From Bacteroidota bacterium (GTDB taxonomy: Bacteria; Bacteroidota; Bacteroidia; Chitinophagales; Chitinophagaceae), in assembly GCA_018971025.1 (NCBI GenBank), contig JAGWVE010000006.1, positions 1 to 59,582 of the forward strand: a DNA stretch of 59,582 bases, in the 5' to 3' direction. Both the position numbers and the translations under genes were made by a program. Under the pieces are notes generated by a model. The model searched no databases, had not been told where the DNA came from, and saw nothing but the letters and a program-made list of their open reading frames with translations. Positions 8,045 through 16,941 of this stretch are shown piece after piece (within the stretch, counting starts at the first letter, position 1; every line of letters starts with the position of its first letter).

Positions 8045-8632
8045 CTATTTCTTTTTATTAAGGATGGCTTCTTTAGAAAACGAAATGGGTAGCATTACTT
8101 TTACTTGGTCCCATAAAATAATGAGTCCTGCACCTAAATTGGTTTCTTCAAAATATAAAGTGAAGGCTTCGGTGGTATCCATTGTTTTTAATACCGGCAC
8201 TTGAACGCGTAGTAAATCTTTTTTAGCGTTGTAACTAAAATTACCCCAGCTAAAATTATCGGTATTTAAAATGAGTGTCCAATTGTTTTCATTGGGGATA
8301 CTATAGAGTGTATACCTCCCTTTAGGCACCAATTTGCCGTCAATTTTTACAGGCACAAAAAATTCAATTTCTGTGGCTTCGTTGGCACCCAAACGCCAAA
8401 TGCTATTATACTGTACAATGTCGCCAAAAAGAACACGTCCATTTTTTTGAGGTCTTCCATAAATAACCCTTGCAAAGGGTTCACCACTTGCTTTTCCGCT
8501 GAGTTTAAGCATGGGAAAGTTGGACGGCCAATAGCTCATATCCATGGGCGACTTATCTAAATCAGTAGGTTTTTGTTGTGCAGTTGCCAAAATACTGGCC
8601 ACAAGCGCTAGGGCTAAAAAAAGAGGTCTCAT
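8045..8632 (-). CDS. DUF2911 secreted protein
   Basis: 195 residues beginning with a signal peptide (MRPLFLALALVASILATA, cleavage near AQQ). The rest matches the DUF2911 pattern common in Bacteroidota: VIYGRPQKNGRVLFG, then WRLGANEATEIEF, then GKLVPKGRYTLYSIP and WTLILN. The function of this family is unknown; the protein is probably periplasmic. Its start lies 64 bases from the divergent deoxyhypusine-synthase-like gene. Confidence 0.85.
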   Translation of the reverse strand: MRPLFLALALVASILATAQQKPTDLDKSPMDMSYWPSNFPMLKLSGKASGEPFARVIYGRPQKNGRVLFGDIVQYNSIWRLGANEATEIEFFVPVKIDGKLVPKGRYTLYSIPNENNWTLILNTDNFSWGNFSYNAKKDLLRVQVPVLKTMDTTEAFTLYFEETNLGAGLIILWDQVKVMLPISFSKEAILNKKK

Positions 8633-8669
8633 GCTTCAAATTTCAATAAAGAAAACCGGTTAAAAAAAT

Positions 8670-8677
8670 TACTTTTG
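8670..8677 (+). promoter_or_regulatory. -7 box for the deoxyhypusine-synthase-like gene
   Basis: TACTTTTG, an exact TAnnTTTG match, 19 bases before the ATG at 8697. A clear -33 TTG is not seen. Confidence 0.5.
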
Positions 8678-8696
8678 CCCTCACAAATTATATACC

Positions 8697-9671
8697 ATGA
8701 CAAAAGGCCCTGTTTCCCAGTTTATTGAGCACCATTACCGCCACTTTAATGCGGCTGCTTTAGTGGATGCTGCAAAAGGTTACGAAACGCATTTATTAGA
8801 AGGTGGAAAAATGCTCGTGAGTTTAGCGGGTGCCATGAGTACCGCCGAATTAGGTATTAGCCTCGCAGAAATGATTCGTCAAGATAAAATTGCGATCATT
8901 AGTTGTACCGGTGCTAACCTGGAAGAAGATGTAATGAACTTAGTTGCACATAGCCATTACAAGCGTGTGCCTAATTACAGAGACCTTACGCCGCAAGATG
9001 AGTGGGATTTATTAGAAAACCATTACAACCGTGTTACGGATACTTGTATTCCGGAAGAGGAAGCCTTTAGACGTTTGCAAAAACATATTGTAAAGTTTTG
9101 GAAAGATGCAGAAGCAAAAGGGGAGCGTTATTTCCCACACGAATTTTTATACCAAGTAGTACTGAGTGGTGAATTAGAACAGTATTATGAAATTGATCCA
9201 AAAAATAGTTGGATTGTTGCGGCTGCTCAAAAAAATATTCCGATTGTTGTTCCAGGATGGGAAGACAGTACCACCGGAAACATTTTTGCTTCTTATGTAA
9301 TCAAAAATGAATTAAAAGCGAGCACCGTAAAAAATGGTATCGAATATATGATCATGCTTACCGAGTGGTACCGTGCTAACAGTGGTGGAAAAGGGGTAGG
9401 CTTTTTCCAAATTGGTGGTGGTATTGCAGGTGATTTTCCAATTTGCGTAGTACCCATGATGTACCAAGATTTAGAGTGGCATGACGTTCCGTTTTGGAGT
9501 TATTTCTGTCAAATTAGTGACTCTACCACATCTTACGGATCTTACTCTGGCGCGGTTCCTAACGAAAAAATTACCTGGGGTAAATTAGATATTCATACAC
9601 CTAAATTTATTGTAGAAAGTGATGCAACGATTGTGGCGCCACTTATTTTCGCATACATTTTAGGGCAGTAA
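8697..9671 (+). CDS. Deoxyhypusine synthase family protein (bacterial type)
   Basis: 324 residues with the deoxyhypusine-synthase fold signs: an NAD-site segment TGANLEED (71-78) and TWGK (293-296), whose K296 matches the lysine that forms the enzyme-substrate imine in the eukaryotic enzyme. The region around 239-255 reads QIGGGIAGDFPICVVPMM, where eukaryotic enzymes have a His-His-Ile-Asn catalytic stretch, so the general-base histidine seems to be missing or moved. Bacteria have no eIF5A, so classical hypusination is unlikely. A homospermidine-synthase-like or other spermidine/NAD reaction is possible. It is monocistronic, with its own promoter and a bidirectional terminator. Confidence 0.88.
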   Translation: MTKGPVSQFIEHHYRHFNAAALVDAAKGYETHLLEGGKMLVSLAGAMSTAELGISLAEMIRQDKIAIISCTGANLEEDVMNLVAHSHYKRVPNYRDLTPQDEWDLLENHYNRVTDTCIPEEEAFRRLQKHIVKFWKDAEAKGERYFPHEFLYQVVLSGELEQYYEIDPKNSWIVAAAQKNIPIVVPGWEDSTTGNIFASYVIKNELKASTVKNGIEYMIMLTEWYRANSGGKGVGFFQIGGGIAGDFPICVVPMMYQDLEWHDVPFWSYFCQISDSTTSYGSYSGAVPNEKITWGKLDIHTPKFIVESDATIVAPLIFAYILGQ

Positions 9672-9694
9672 TAACTGCAAAAAATAATTCAAAT

Positions 9695-9729
9695 AAAAAA
9701 GCCCTCTGAATTATCAGAGGGCTTTTTTT
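9695..9729. terminator. Bidirectional intrinsic terminator
   Basis: GCCCTCTGA (9701-9709) and TCAGAGGGC (9714-9722) with a 4-nt loop. An A-run on the left and a T-run on the right let it work for both the plus-strand gene ending at 9671 and the minus-strand peptidase ending at 9751. Confidence 0.93.
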
Positions 9730-9750
9730 ATGCAGATATGTTATTTTAGT

Positions 9751-11298
9751 TTATCTCGCTGGCATTGTTAAAGGAATATCTCTTTTTAACATTGCATCTC
9801 TGTTTGCGATTTCGCAAGCAGTATGGAATACCATTAAGGTTCTTTTTTGCATCAATTCGAAATTGATTTTATCTACAGTATCTGTTGGTTTGTGGTAGTC
9901 TGCTAAAAGCATACCATCGTAGAAGAATAAAATAGGCACACCCATTTTAGCAAAGTTGTAATGGTCGCTACGGTAGTAAATTCTATTTTTATCGTTCGGG
10001 TCATCAAACTTATAATCAAGCACTAAGTTGCTAGAATTTTTATTGGCAGCTTCGTTGATGATCGGTAAATCAGAACTTAATTTGTCATGACCAATTACAT
10101 AAATATAATTTAAAGAATCGGCTGTCATGCGCTCTGTATCTACACGACCAATCATGTCTGTGTTTAAATCTGCAGTTGTTTTATCCAATGGATAGATAGG
10201 GTGTTCAGCGTAATATTGAGAACCCCAAAGGCCTTTTTCTTCACCAGACACCGTCATAAACACGATTGTTCTACGCGGGTATTTACCTTTTTTAGCAGCG
10301 GCCGCAAAAGCTTCTGCCATTTGCATTACACCTACAGTGCCTGAGCCATCATCATCTGCACCATACCAAATTACATCTCCTTTTTTACCTAGGTGATCGT
10401 AGTGGCCTGTTAAAAATAAGTATTCGTCTTTTTTATCGGTACCTGGTAAAATAGCAATTACATTACTGCTCTCTAAGTTTTCAGTTGTTTTTGTAGCAAC
10501 AATATGTAAACCTGCATTGTAAGCGCCTTTTGTTGTAGCAGCAATATCAGCTATACTTAAAGTGCTTGAACTACCTACCAGTGCACTAGCAACAGTAGTA
10601 GAAATATTCACCATTAAAAAACCTGGTGCATCATTTTTTTTGAGGTACATGCCACCCTTAACTTGTGTTGCAACTTTTTTAGGAAAGTCTGCAGAAACCA
10701 CTAAAAGACCAATCGCACCTTTACCACTTGCTACACGCATTTTTGCAGCAGGAGATGCTGGGTTGGCACCAAATGCGCGGCTTCCACCTGCACCCATTGT
10801 TGGTATGCCAGCGCTAGAACCTTCTACCACTACCACTAATTTTCCTTTAACATCTAGGTTTGCATAATCGTCGATTCCTTTTGCAGAATCTACAATACCA
10901 TAACCAGCAAATACAATGCTGCTGTAATTAAAGTTACCGCTTGCAATGGTTTGCATAGAAAAATTAAAGTCTTTATCCCATTCCATGCTTTTACCATTTA
11001 CAACCAATTGTTTTTGGGTAAGTGCATCTTGGTAAACAGGATATACTTGTTGATAGCTATCACCATTACCTGGCTGTAAGCCCATTCTTTTAAATTCATT
11101 TTCGATGTAAGCAGCTGCACGCTTTTGGCCTGGAGAAGCTGTTTCACGGCCTTCCATATCTGCGCTCGCTAAAATGCTTAATTTTTCTTTTAAGCCATTT
11201 GCTGTAATTACTTTTCCAAATTTGGTAAGGTCATCTGCTTTTTGTGCAAAAGCAATCGTACTCATCAAAGGAAAAAAGATCCAGATCAATTTTTTCAT
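9751..11298 (-). CDS. Secreted M28-family zinc aminopeptidase with PA domain
   Basis: 515 residues. A signal peptide (about 1-18, ending AFA-QK) sends it to the periplasm or outside. A protease-associated domain occupies roughly 125-250. The M28 catalytic part follows, with co-catalytic zinc ligands visible as H299 (TGHYDHLG), D316 region (GADDDGSG), E353/E354 (SGEEKG), D381 (NTDMIGR) and H446 (YRSDHYNF). The order and spacing are intact, so it should be active, removing N-terminal amino acids from peptides. It lies upstream of nothing obvious in function; rpiB is 21 bases upstream on the same strand. Confidence 0.92.
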   Translation of the reverse strand: MKKLIWIFFPLMSTIAFAQKADDLTKFGKVITANGLKEKLSILASADMEGRETASPGQKRAAAYIENEFKRMGLQPGNGDSYQQVYPVYQDALTQKQLVVNGKSMEWDKDFNFSMQTIASGNFNYSSIVFAGYGIVDSAKGIDDYANLDVKGKLVVVVEGSSAGIPTMGAGGSRAFGANPASPAAKMRVASGKGAIGLLVVSADFPKKVATQVKGGMYLKKNDAPGFLMVNISTTVASALVGSSSTLSIADIAATTKGAYNAGLHIVATKTTENLESSNVIAILPGTDKKDEYLFLTGHYDHLGKKGDVIWYGADDDGSGTVGVMQMAEAFAAAAKKGKYPRRTIVFMTVSGEEKGLWGSQYYAEHPIYPLDKTTADLNTDMIGRVDTERMTADSLNYIYVIGHDKLSSDLPIINEAANKNSSNLVLDYKFDDPNDKNRIYYRSDHYNFAKMGVPILFFYDGMLLADYHKPTDTVDKINFELMQKRTLMVFHTACEIANRDAMLKRDIPLTMPAR

Positions 11299-11319
11299 AA
11301 GAGGATTTTATTTATTGAA

Positions 11320-11775
11320 TTAAGAACATGAAATTTTTCCAACACGTGTTGCATGTCTACCACCTTCAAAAGCGGTTTCCATAAATACTTCAATCATTTG
11401 TTCTGCAAGTGCTAATGCAACAAATCTTGCAGGGATACAAATGATATTTGCATTGTTGTGTTGTCTGGTTAATGCAGCTACATCTGTTTGCCAACAAAGT
11501 GCTGCTCTAATCGATTGGTGTTTATTAGCGGTCATGGCAACGCCGTTGGCGCTTCCACAAATTAATATACCAAAAGTACTTTCACCGCTCGCTACGCTCG
11601 CTGCAGTAGGATGCGCAAAGTCGGGATAGTCCACTGAATCTAAAGACGGTGTGCCAAAATCATGCACCTGATAACCCTTGTGTACCAACCATTTTTTAAT
11701 AGCTTCTTTGTATTCAAAGCCAGCATGGTCTGATCCAATAGCAATAGGTTTAGATGCGTCAAAAACAAAACTCAT
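11320..11775 (-). CDS. rpiB: Ribose 5-phosphate isomerase B
   Basis: 151-residue RpiB/LacAB-type sugar-phosphate isomerase that interconverts ribose 5-phosphate and ribulose 5-phosphate in the pentose phosphate pathway. It has the N-terminal GSDHAGFEYKEAIK (14-27), the catalytic Cys C73 in ILICGSANGVAM, and the later TRQHNNANIICIPAR segment with a conserved His at 106. Length fits the family. It lies between the M28 peptidase and tatC in a minus-strand run and may be co-transcribed with either. Confidence 0.95.
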   Translation of the reverse strand: MSFVFDASKPIAIGSDHAGFEYKEAIKKWLVHKGYQVHDFGTPSLDSVDYPDFAHPTAASVASGESTFGILICGSANGVAMTANKHQSIRAALCWQTDVAALTRQHNNANIICIPARFVALALAEQMIEVFMETAFEGGRHATRVGKISCS

Positions 11776-11811
11776 AATCTAAGGTATTAAACTAGTATGA
11801 AAGATACTCCG

Positions 11812-12666
11812 TTAACTCCACTCTTCTTCCTCTTCTTTAATTTTTTGTTTGGTCACTCTTGCGGCCACTAAAATACTTAGTTCATATAAGGCAAAGAGTG
11901 GAAGAAACACGATGAGCTGGCTCATCCAATCAGGGCTAGGTGTAATGATAGCAGCGGCTAACAGAATCACCACCACTGCATATTTGCGAATTTTTCTTAA
12001 ATAGGTTGGCGTGATCAATCCAATTTTTGTAAGGATAAATGCTAGTACGGGAAGCTCAAAAGCGATGCCGCAGCCAAGTATCAAATTGGTTAAATTGTCT
12101 AAATAATCGGTGAGCGTAGGTCTTGTTTCAAGAACACCTTTGGTACCCAGGGTAAAGCTTCCTAAAAAGTTAAACGTAAAAGGACCTAATAAAAAATAAC
12201 CAAATGCCGCACCCGTAAAAAAGAAAAACGAAACCCAAAAAATAATAAAACGGGTATTTTTTAATTCTTTGTCTTTTAATGCAGGCTTAATAAAGCGCCA
12301 GAATTCCCAAAAAATATAAGGGAAAGCCACGAGCAGTCCGCCAATAAGGGCTAGTGAGATACTGCTTAAAAACTGACCGCCAAATGTGGTTGTTTGCATG
12401 TTTATTTTAACCGGAGGCATGCAAAGGGCGTCACCCATATGTGCCCAATGGCTAAAATCACATAATACGCGGTAAGAGATAAAATCAGGGTTAATAGGTC
12501 CTGTGATGATATTGTCAAAAACCCAGTCTCTGTATATGAAAATGATGGCAGCCATCACCAAAATGGCAATCACGGATCTGATAATATGCTGACGGAGTTC
12601 TTCGAGGTGGTCTATAAAACTCATTTCGGCCTTCTCTTCGCCTCTATTTCTATTAAATAATGCCAT
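11812..12666 (-). CDS. tatC: Sec-independent protein translocase TatC
   Basis: 284 residues, the polytopic core of the Tat pathway. The cytoplasmic N-terminus contains MSFIDHLEELRQHIIRS (about 15-31), including the conserved Glu that contacts the twin-arginine motif. Six hydrophobic segments follow, including the WEFWRFIKPAL region, and a charged tail with a KEEEEEW ending. The length is slightly above the E. coli protein. tatA/B is not in this window. A Tat-type signal peptide is present on the aminotransferase at 23366, a probable client. Confidence 0.96.
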   Translation of the reverse strand: MALFNRNRGEEKAEMSFIDHLEELRQHIIRSVIAILVMAAIIFIYRDWVFDNIITGPINPDFISYRVLCDFSHWAHMGDALCMPPVKINMQTTTFGGQFLSSISLALIGGLLVAFPYIFWEFWRFIKPALKDKELKNTRFIIFWVSFFFFTGAAFGYFLLGPFTFNFLGSFTLGTKGVLETRPTLTDYLDNLTNLILGCGIAFELPVLAFILTKIGLITPTYLRKIRKYAVVVILLAAAIITPSPDWMSQLIVFLPLFALYELSILVAARVTKQKIKEEEEEWS

Positions 12667-12701
12667 TGTAGGGACCTTTTGGGAGGCTAAAGTTAGGGGT
12701 T

Positions 12702-13964
12702 CTAGCGCAAGATTTTAAGTTTTACCATCTCAATTCTTGTGTCGCTTACCGTTAAAACATCTATTTGGTAATGATCTAGAATAATGGTCTCTTTTTGCTT
12801 CGGAATGGCTTCGTGTTTATTGATGATATAGCCACTTAATGTTTCGGATTCATTTTCAGGAAAATCCAATTCATATTTTTCTTTGAGGTAGTCTAATTCG
12901 AGTCTTCCGCTAAAAATAAATTCGTCGGTGGCGAGTTGTTTTTCTACAAATTCTTCTACGTCGTATTCGTCTCTAATTTCACCAAAAATTTCTTCTAGTA
13001 CATCTTCCATGGTAACAATACCTGCAGTGCCACCAAATTCATCTACTACCCAAGCAATACTTTTACGCTCTTTGGTAAATTTATTAATCAGGTCTGTGGC
13101 AGACATACTTTCTGGAACAGCAATAATGGGATGTAAAATTTCTTGAACAGATGCAGGTCTTTTAAATAGGTCAATTTGATGCACATAACCTAATATTGAA
13201 TCTACGCTATCATCATAAATAACCAGTTTACTTAACTGTGTTTTTATAAATTGCTTTTTTAAATCTTCGATGCTGGTATGAATGTCTGCGCCTTCAATCT
13301 CTGTTCTAGGAACCAAGCACTGCCTGATTTTCACGAGTGGGAGGCTCAGTGCGTTTTCAAAAAGTTCGGTATTTAATTCTTGGTTTTCTTCGTCCTGATC
13401 TTTTGTTTGTTGAAAAAAATGTTCCAGATCTACTTTACTAAACGCTTCATTTTTATTGTTCACGCGTACATTAAAAATATAGGTTAGTATCCACTGTGCA
13501 ATAGAAACAAAAACACTTGCAAGGGGTTGAAGTAGTGAATGAAAAAACTGCGCTACGGGTGCAAAAAAAGCAATTAACTTATCGTTGCGTGCTTTAAAAA
13601 TTGCTTTCGGAATAAACTCGCCAAAAATGAGCACCACAAATGTAGAGATGATGGTGTCAATAATTAATTTGAGGTATTCGTTTTCTACATGTAGGGGATT
13701 CCAAGCAATACCCTTTAAAAAAGAAGTAAAGAGTAGTCCATAAATCACGAGCACAATGTTGAGTCCAATTAAGCAAGTACCTATAAATTTAGCAGGACTC
13801 TCCATAAAATTAGAGAGAATGATACCGCTTCTTAACCCTTGCTTTTTTTTAAGCTCAATGCTAAGCCGGTTGGCACTAATAAATGCAATTTCATAACCAG
13901 CAAAAAAGCCAATTAATATAAGCGAGGCAACAATCCAGATAATCGTGTATAAGTGTTCGGACAT
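12702..13964 (-). CDS. CNNM/CorC-type membrane protein (DUF21, CBS pair, CorC/HlyC domain)
   Basis: 420 residues. The N-terminal ~190 form the DUF21 domain with four hydrophobic segments (for example 8-28, 57-84, 95-118 and 135-160). A CBS pair follows near 205-330 (VPRTEIEGADIHTS, then AWVVDEFGGTAGIVTMEDVLEEIFGE). The C-terminal 85 residues form the CorC_HlyC domain. Proteins of this kind are linked to magnesium or cobalt homeostasis; in Bacteroidota the relative GldE takes part in gliding, but nothing here supports that. An exact -7 match (TACGTTTG on the minus strand, 13976-13983) lies just upstream. Confidence 0.9.
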   Translation of the reverse strand: MSEHLYTIIWIVASLILIGFFAGYEIAFISANRLSIELKKKQGLRSGIILSNFMESPAKFIGTCLIGLNIVLVIYGLLFTSFLKGIAWNPLHVENEYLKLIIDTIISTFVVLIFGEFIPKAIFKARNDKLIAFFAPVAQFFHSLLQPLASVFVSIAQWILTYIFNVRVNNKNEAFSKVDLEHFFQQTKDQDEENQELNTELFENALSLPLVKIRQCLVPRTEIEGADIHTSIEDLKKQFIKTQLSKLVIYDDSVDSILGYVHQIDLFKRPASVQEILHPIIAVPESMSATDLINKFTKERKSIAWVVDEFGGTAGIVTMEDVLEEIFGEIRDEYDVEEFVEKQLATDEFIFSGRLELDYLKEKYELDFPENESETLSGYIINKHEAIPKQKETIILDHYQIDVLTVSDTRIEMVKLKILR

Positions 13965-13998
13965 AGTGTTATAAACAAACGTAAATATACACAGAATA

Positions 13999-14985
13999 TT
14001 ATGCTAAATCCATAAATGGCTTATTCCCTAAAATAGCATCGATACGAGCTAAAACCTCAGGTGTGAGTAGCTTTTGGGCATCTAATGCTTTTAGGTTTTC
14101 AGTTAATTGACTGGCTTTAGTGGCACCTAAAATAGTGGTCGTTACATTTGGGTTGGCAAGCGTCCAAGCTATCGCAAGAGCTGCCATACTAATGCCTAAA
14201 TCTGCAGCTACAACACTTAGTTTCTTTACTTTTTCAATTTTATTATCTTGCACCCAGCGCTCTTTTAGCCAATCAAAACCTTCAAGTGATAATCTAGCAT
14301 CGGCAGGAATACCGTCATTGTATTTACCGGTTAAAAAACCGGCACCTAGTGGACTCCAAATGGTGGTGCCTAAGCCTTTGTTTTTAAATACGGGTAAATA
14401 GTCTTGTTCCATTTTAAAACGCTCAAACATATTGTATTGAGGTTGTTCTACAGTGGGTCCAATTAAATGATGTTGATCGGCAACGCGGTGCGCTTCCATA
14501 ATTTCTGCAGCACTCCATTGAGATGTTCCCCAGTATAAAATTTTACCCTGTGTAATTAAATTATGCATGGTCCAAACCACTTCTTCGATAGGCACATTTT
14601 GATCGGGTCTATGACAAAAATACAAGTCTAGGTAATCAGATTGTAAACGGCCCAAAGCCTCGTGGCAGGCTTCTATAATGTGTTTACGACTCAGTCCAGT
14701 TTGGTTGGGTTTGTTGTTTGTTCTCCATCCAAAAAACACTTTAGAAGAAAGGGTATAAGAAGTACGGTCCCATTTTTTTTGTTGTAACACACGACCCATC
14801 ATTTTTTCACTTTCACCAAACGCATAACCTTCTGCGTTATCAAAAAAATTGATACCCGCATCATAGGCCATGCCCATTAAAGTATCAGCGGTGTTGTCTT
14901 CAATTTGTTTGTGAAACGTTACCCAACTTCCTAAACTTAATGCACTCAATTGTAAGCCTGTGCGGCCCATTCTTCTGTATTCCAT
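13999..14985 (-). CDS. Aldo/keto reductase, potassium-channel beta-subunit-like
   Basis: 328 residues with a complete aldo/keto reductase tetrad: D49, Y54 (NAEGYAFGESE), K82 (SSKVFFG) and H125 (LYFCHRPD). The opening MEYRRMGRTGLQLSALSLGSW and the QPQYNMFERF segment are typical of the Kv-beta-like AKR6/YghZ group. It should be an NADPH-dependent carbonyl reductase in the cytoplasm; the substrate is unknown. It is transcribed from the same strand as lptC upstream (20-base gap). Confidence 0.92.
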   Translation of the reverse strand: MEYRRMGRTGLQLSALSLGSWVTFHKQIEDNTADTLMGMAYDAGINFFDNAEGYAFGESEKMMGRVLQQKKWDRTSYTLSSKVFFGWRTNNKPNQTGLSRKHIIEACHEALGRLQSDYLDLYFCHRPDQNVPIEEVVWTMHNLITQGKILYWGTSQWSAAEIMEAHRVADQHHLIGPTVEQPQYNMFERFKMEQDYLPVFKNKGLGTTIWSPLGAGFLTGKYNDGIPADARLSLEGFDWLKERWVQDNKIEKVKKLSVVAADLGISMAALAIAWTLANPNVTTTILGATKASQLTENLKALDAQKLLTPEVLARIDAILGNKPFMDLA

Positions 14986-15005
14986 AATTTTATTTTATTA
15001 GCATA

Positions 15006-15596
15006 TTATTTTGAAAGTACACTATCTGGTAATATAGCATAGCTACCAGGTAGGACCGTAAAGAAAACAATATTTGTTAGATTTTGGTTCGACGTAAACC
15101 CATTGGCATACTTACCTTTTTGTTTGTAGGGGTAGGTTTGAACCAGCGTTACTTCTTTATCGGTAAAAAACTGCTCAGTACCTTGGTCCCAATAGAGTTC
15201 TTTACAAAAAAGGGTGTCTCCCTTTAAATTAAAGACCACAACACTGTCTCTTAGGTATACTTTTCGTTCATTTTCGAGGTATCTACCGTATTTGGCGTCT
15301 AGTTTGCTCTCAAGTTTAAGGCTATCATCAAAAAAGTCTACGTGTAATGATTTTGGAAATTCGGCCTTTCGGGCGCTATCACCTTGGTAGCGTAGTAAAA
15401 GTGGCGCTGTTAATTTGGCGCTTATTTTTCCTTCGTTGCTGAGGTAACTTTCTATTTGGATGCCTTCTTCAATACTGGTTGTTTTGGCACCCAATTCTTT
15501 TACTACGTTCACGTCATTTTCACAAGCGTACATAAAAAAGCAGCCAAAAAAAATGGCTGCTACTTTATATATTTTATGTGCGGTACGCTTAGTCAT
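15006..15596 (-). CDS. lptC: LPS export protein LptC, lipoprotein-like
   Basis: 196 residues. I start it at the ATG at 15596, which overlaps the upstream stop as ATGACTAA. The N-terminus gives a hydrophobic segment ending in FMYAC, with a possible lipidated C25. The body is the LptC/OstA-like beta-jellyroll, with IQIESYLSNEGKISAKLTAP, FPKSLHVDFFDDSLKLESKLDAKYGRY and KELYWDQGTEQFFTDKEVTL. LptC links the LptBFG transporter in the inner membrane to the periplasmic bridge that moves lipopolysaccharide outward. It is the third gene of the coaX-OMP-lptC operon. Confidence 0.85.
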   Translation of the reverse strand: MTKRTAHKIYKVAAIFFGCFFMYACENDVNVVKELGAKTTSIEEGIQIESYLSNEGKISAKLTAPLLLRYQGDSARKAEFPKSLHVDFFDDSLKLESKLDAKYGRYLENERKVYLRDSVVVFNLKGDTLFCKELYWDQGTEQFFTDKEVTLVQTYPYKQKGKYANGFTSNQNLTNIVFFTVLPGSYAILPDSVLSK

Positions 15597-16941
15597 ACTT
15601 ACGTTTCTGGAACCAAAGATCACTTAAGCTCATGCCCAGTGTAAACTGCGCAAAACTTTCTGTAAAATTATTTACGTTAGATCCTCTTTTGCCTAATTGT
15701 AAAGTAGTATTAAGTACTGTAAATTGTCTATCATAAGCATTCCATTTTTTAATAGGAAGTCCCATACCCATCGAAAATCCAAATTGTTTTAAACCATTGC
15801 CATCAGGATTTACATAATCTTTTCCTACAAAAAATCCTGCTCTATAATTTACGTTGCTCCAATAATTTCTACCGGCAACAGGGTCAGGACAAAATTGTGC
15901 ACCCACTCTAAACTGCCAACTATCTACAAGTCTATCTGATTGATTAAAATATTTATACTTTGTCCATTGTGTGCTAGTATACTCCGCACCAACTGACCAA
16001 AGTTCAAATAACCCTCTGTTATTACCAGCTGTTTTGTGAAGTGTAATACCTGCTGTGTAGGTGGCAGGAATTTCTACAGTGCCCGGAACATCCAGCACTT
16101 TATATATGCTATCAATGGTAATATCTCCCGACGCAGATTGCGTGAAAGTCTCTCTCTTAGTGGTTTGTGTGCCACTTAGTTGTTGACTAAAGTTTGCAGT
16201 AGCACCCAGTCTAACCCAATATTTGTTAATCACTTTAGCCTTGCTATCTACATTTTCAGCAATCGAAAAATCATATTGAAAGCCCGTGTGTAAAAAAGCA
16301 CCGCTAAAATTTCCAACACTTGCAGAGTTAGATTGATAATAAAAAACTGTATCGTTCAAGAAAGTTTTTTTAGTAGATATTTCTCTTCTACCAAAATTAT
16401 AACCGGTATTAAAGCCAATGCTAAATCCTTTCCATTTTTTACCAAGTCCAATAAAAAGTTGATTGAGTCCACCACTTCCTTCGTATACCGTTCCTAAACT
16501 ATCGTTGGCAATTCTTGTACGTTCCACCACCGAATAATTGATTTTACTAGCGGGTCTTAATCCAAAAGCAAAACCCAAATTCTTTTTGCTTTTAATGGGT
16601 GCACCAAAAGCAATATACGTGGGATAGAAATTATTAGAAGTAAATTTATCAGAAGGATTAGCGCTTCTTAAAGTTCTAGAATCAATGGTTAATCCTAAAT
16701 CATAAGACACCATAAAAAAGCTTGAATAGGTAGCCGGATTAGCAAAATTGATCGCTTGTCCAACATTGTTAACTTGACCATCTGCATATGCAGCACCAAG
16801 TCCACCCATCGCTCTACTTATTGAATGACTACCTGGTGACACATCACCAAGGCCATACCTTGAAAATGGAGAATTTTCTTGTGCCTTCGCATCTAAAAAG
16901 AAACATCCGGTAACTAGTAGCGGTAGGAAAATCCTACCCAT
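15589..16941 (-). CDS. Outer membrane beta-barrel protein
   Basis: 450 residues with a signal peptide ending near DAKA-QEN. The first mature residues (SPFSRYGLGD) and the following SRAMGGLGAAYAD are shared by Bacteroidota outer membrane proteins with a FadL/OmpP1-like look. The rest alternates hydrophobic and polar residues with many aromatic strand ends, as in a large barrel. I chose the ATG at 16941, which overlaps the coaX stop as ATGGGTAG; an ATG at 16962 is possible. Substrate is unknown. The gene sits between coaX and lptC with 8-base overlaps on both sides, so translation is likely coupled. Confidence 0.75.
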   Translation of the reverse strand: MGRIFLPLLVTGCFFLDAKAQENSPFSRYGLGDVSPGSHSISRAMGGLGAAYADGQVNNVGQAINFANPATYSSFFMVSYDLGLTIDSRTLRSANPSDKFTSNNFYPTYIAFGAPIKSKKNLGFAFGLRPASKINYSVVERTRIANDSLGTVYEGSGGLNQLFIGLGKKWKGFSIGFNTGYNFGRREISTKKTFLNDTVFYYQSNSASVGNFSGAFLHTGFQYDFSIAENVDSKAKVINKYWVRLGATANFSQQLSGTQTTKRETFTQSASGDITIDSIYKVLDVPGTVEIPATYTAGITLHKTAGNNRGLFELWSVGAEYTSTQWTKYKYFNQSDRLVDSWQFRVGAQFCPDPVAGRNYWSNVNYRAGFFVGKDYVNPDGNGLKQFGFSMGMGLPIKKWNAYDRQFTVLNTTLQLGKRGSNVNNFTESFAQFTLGMSLSDLWFQKRKYD

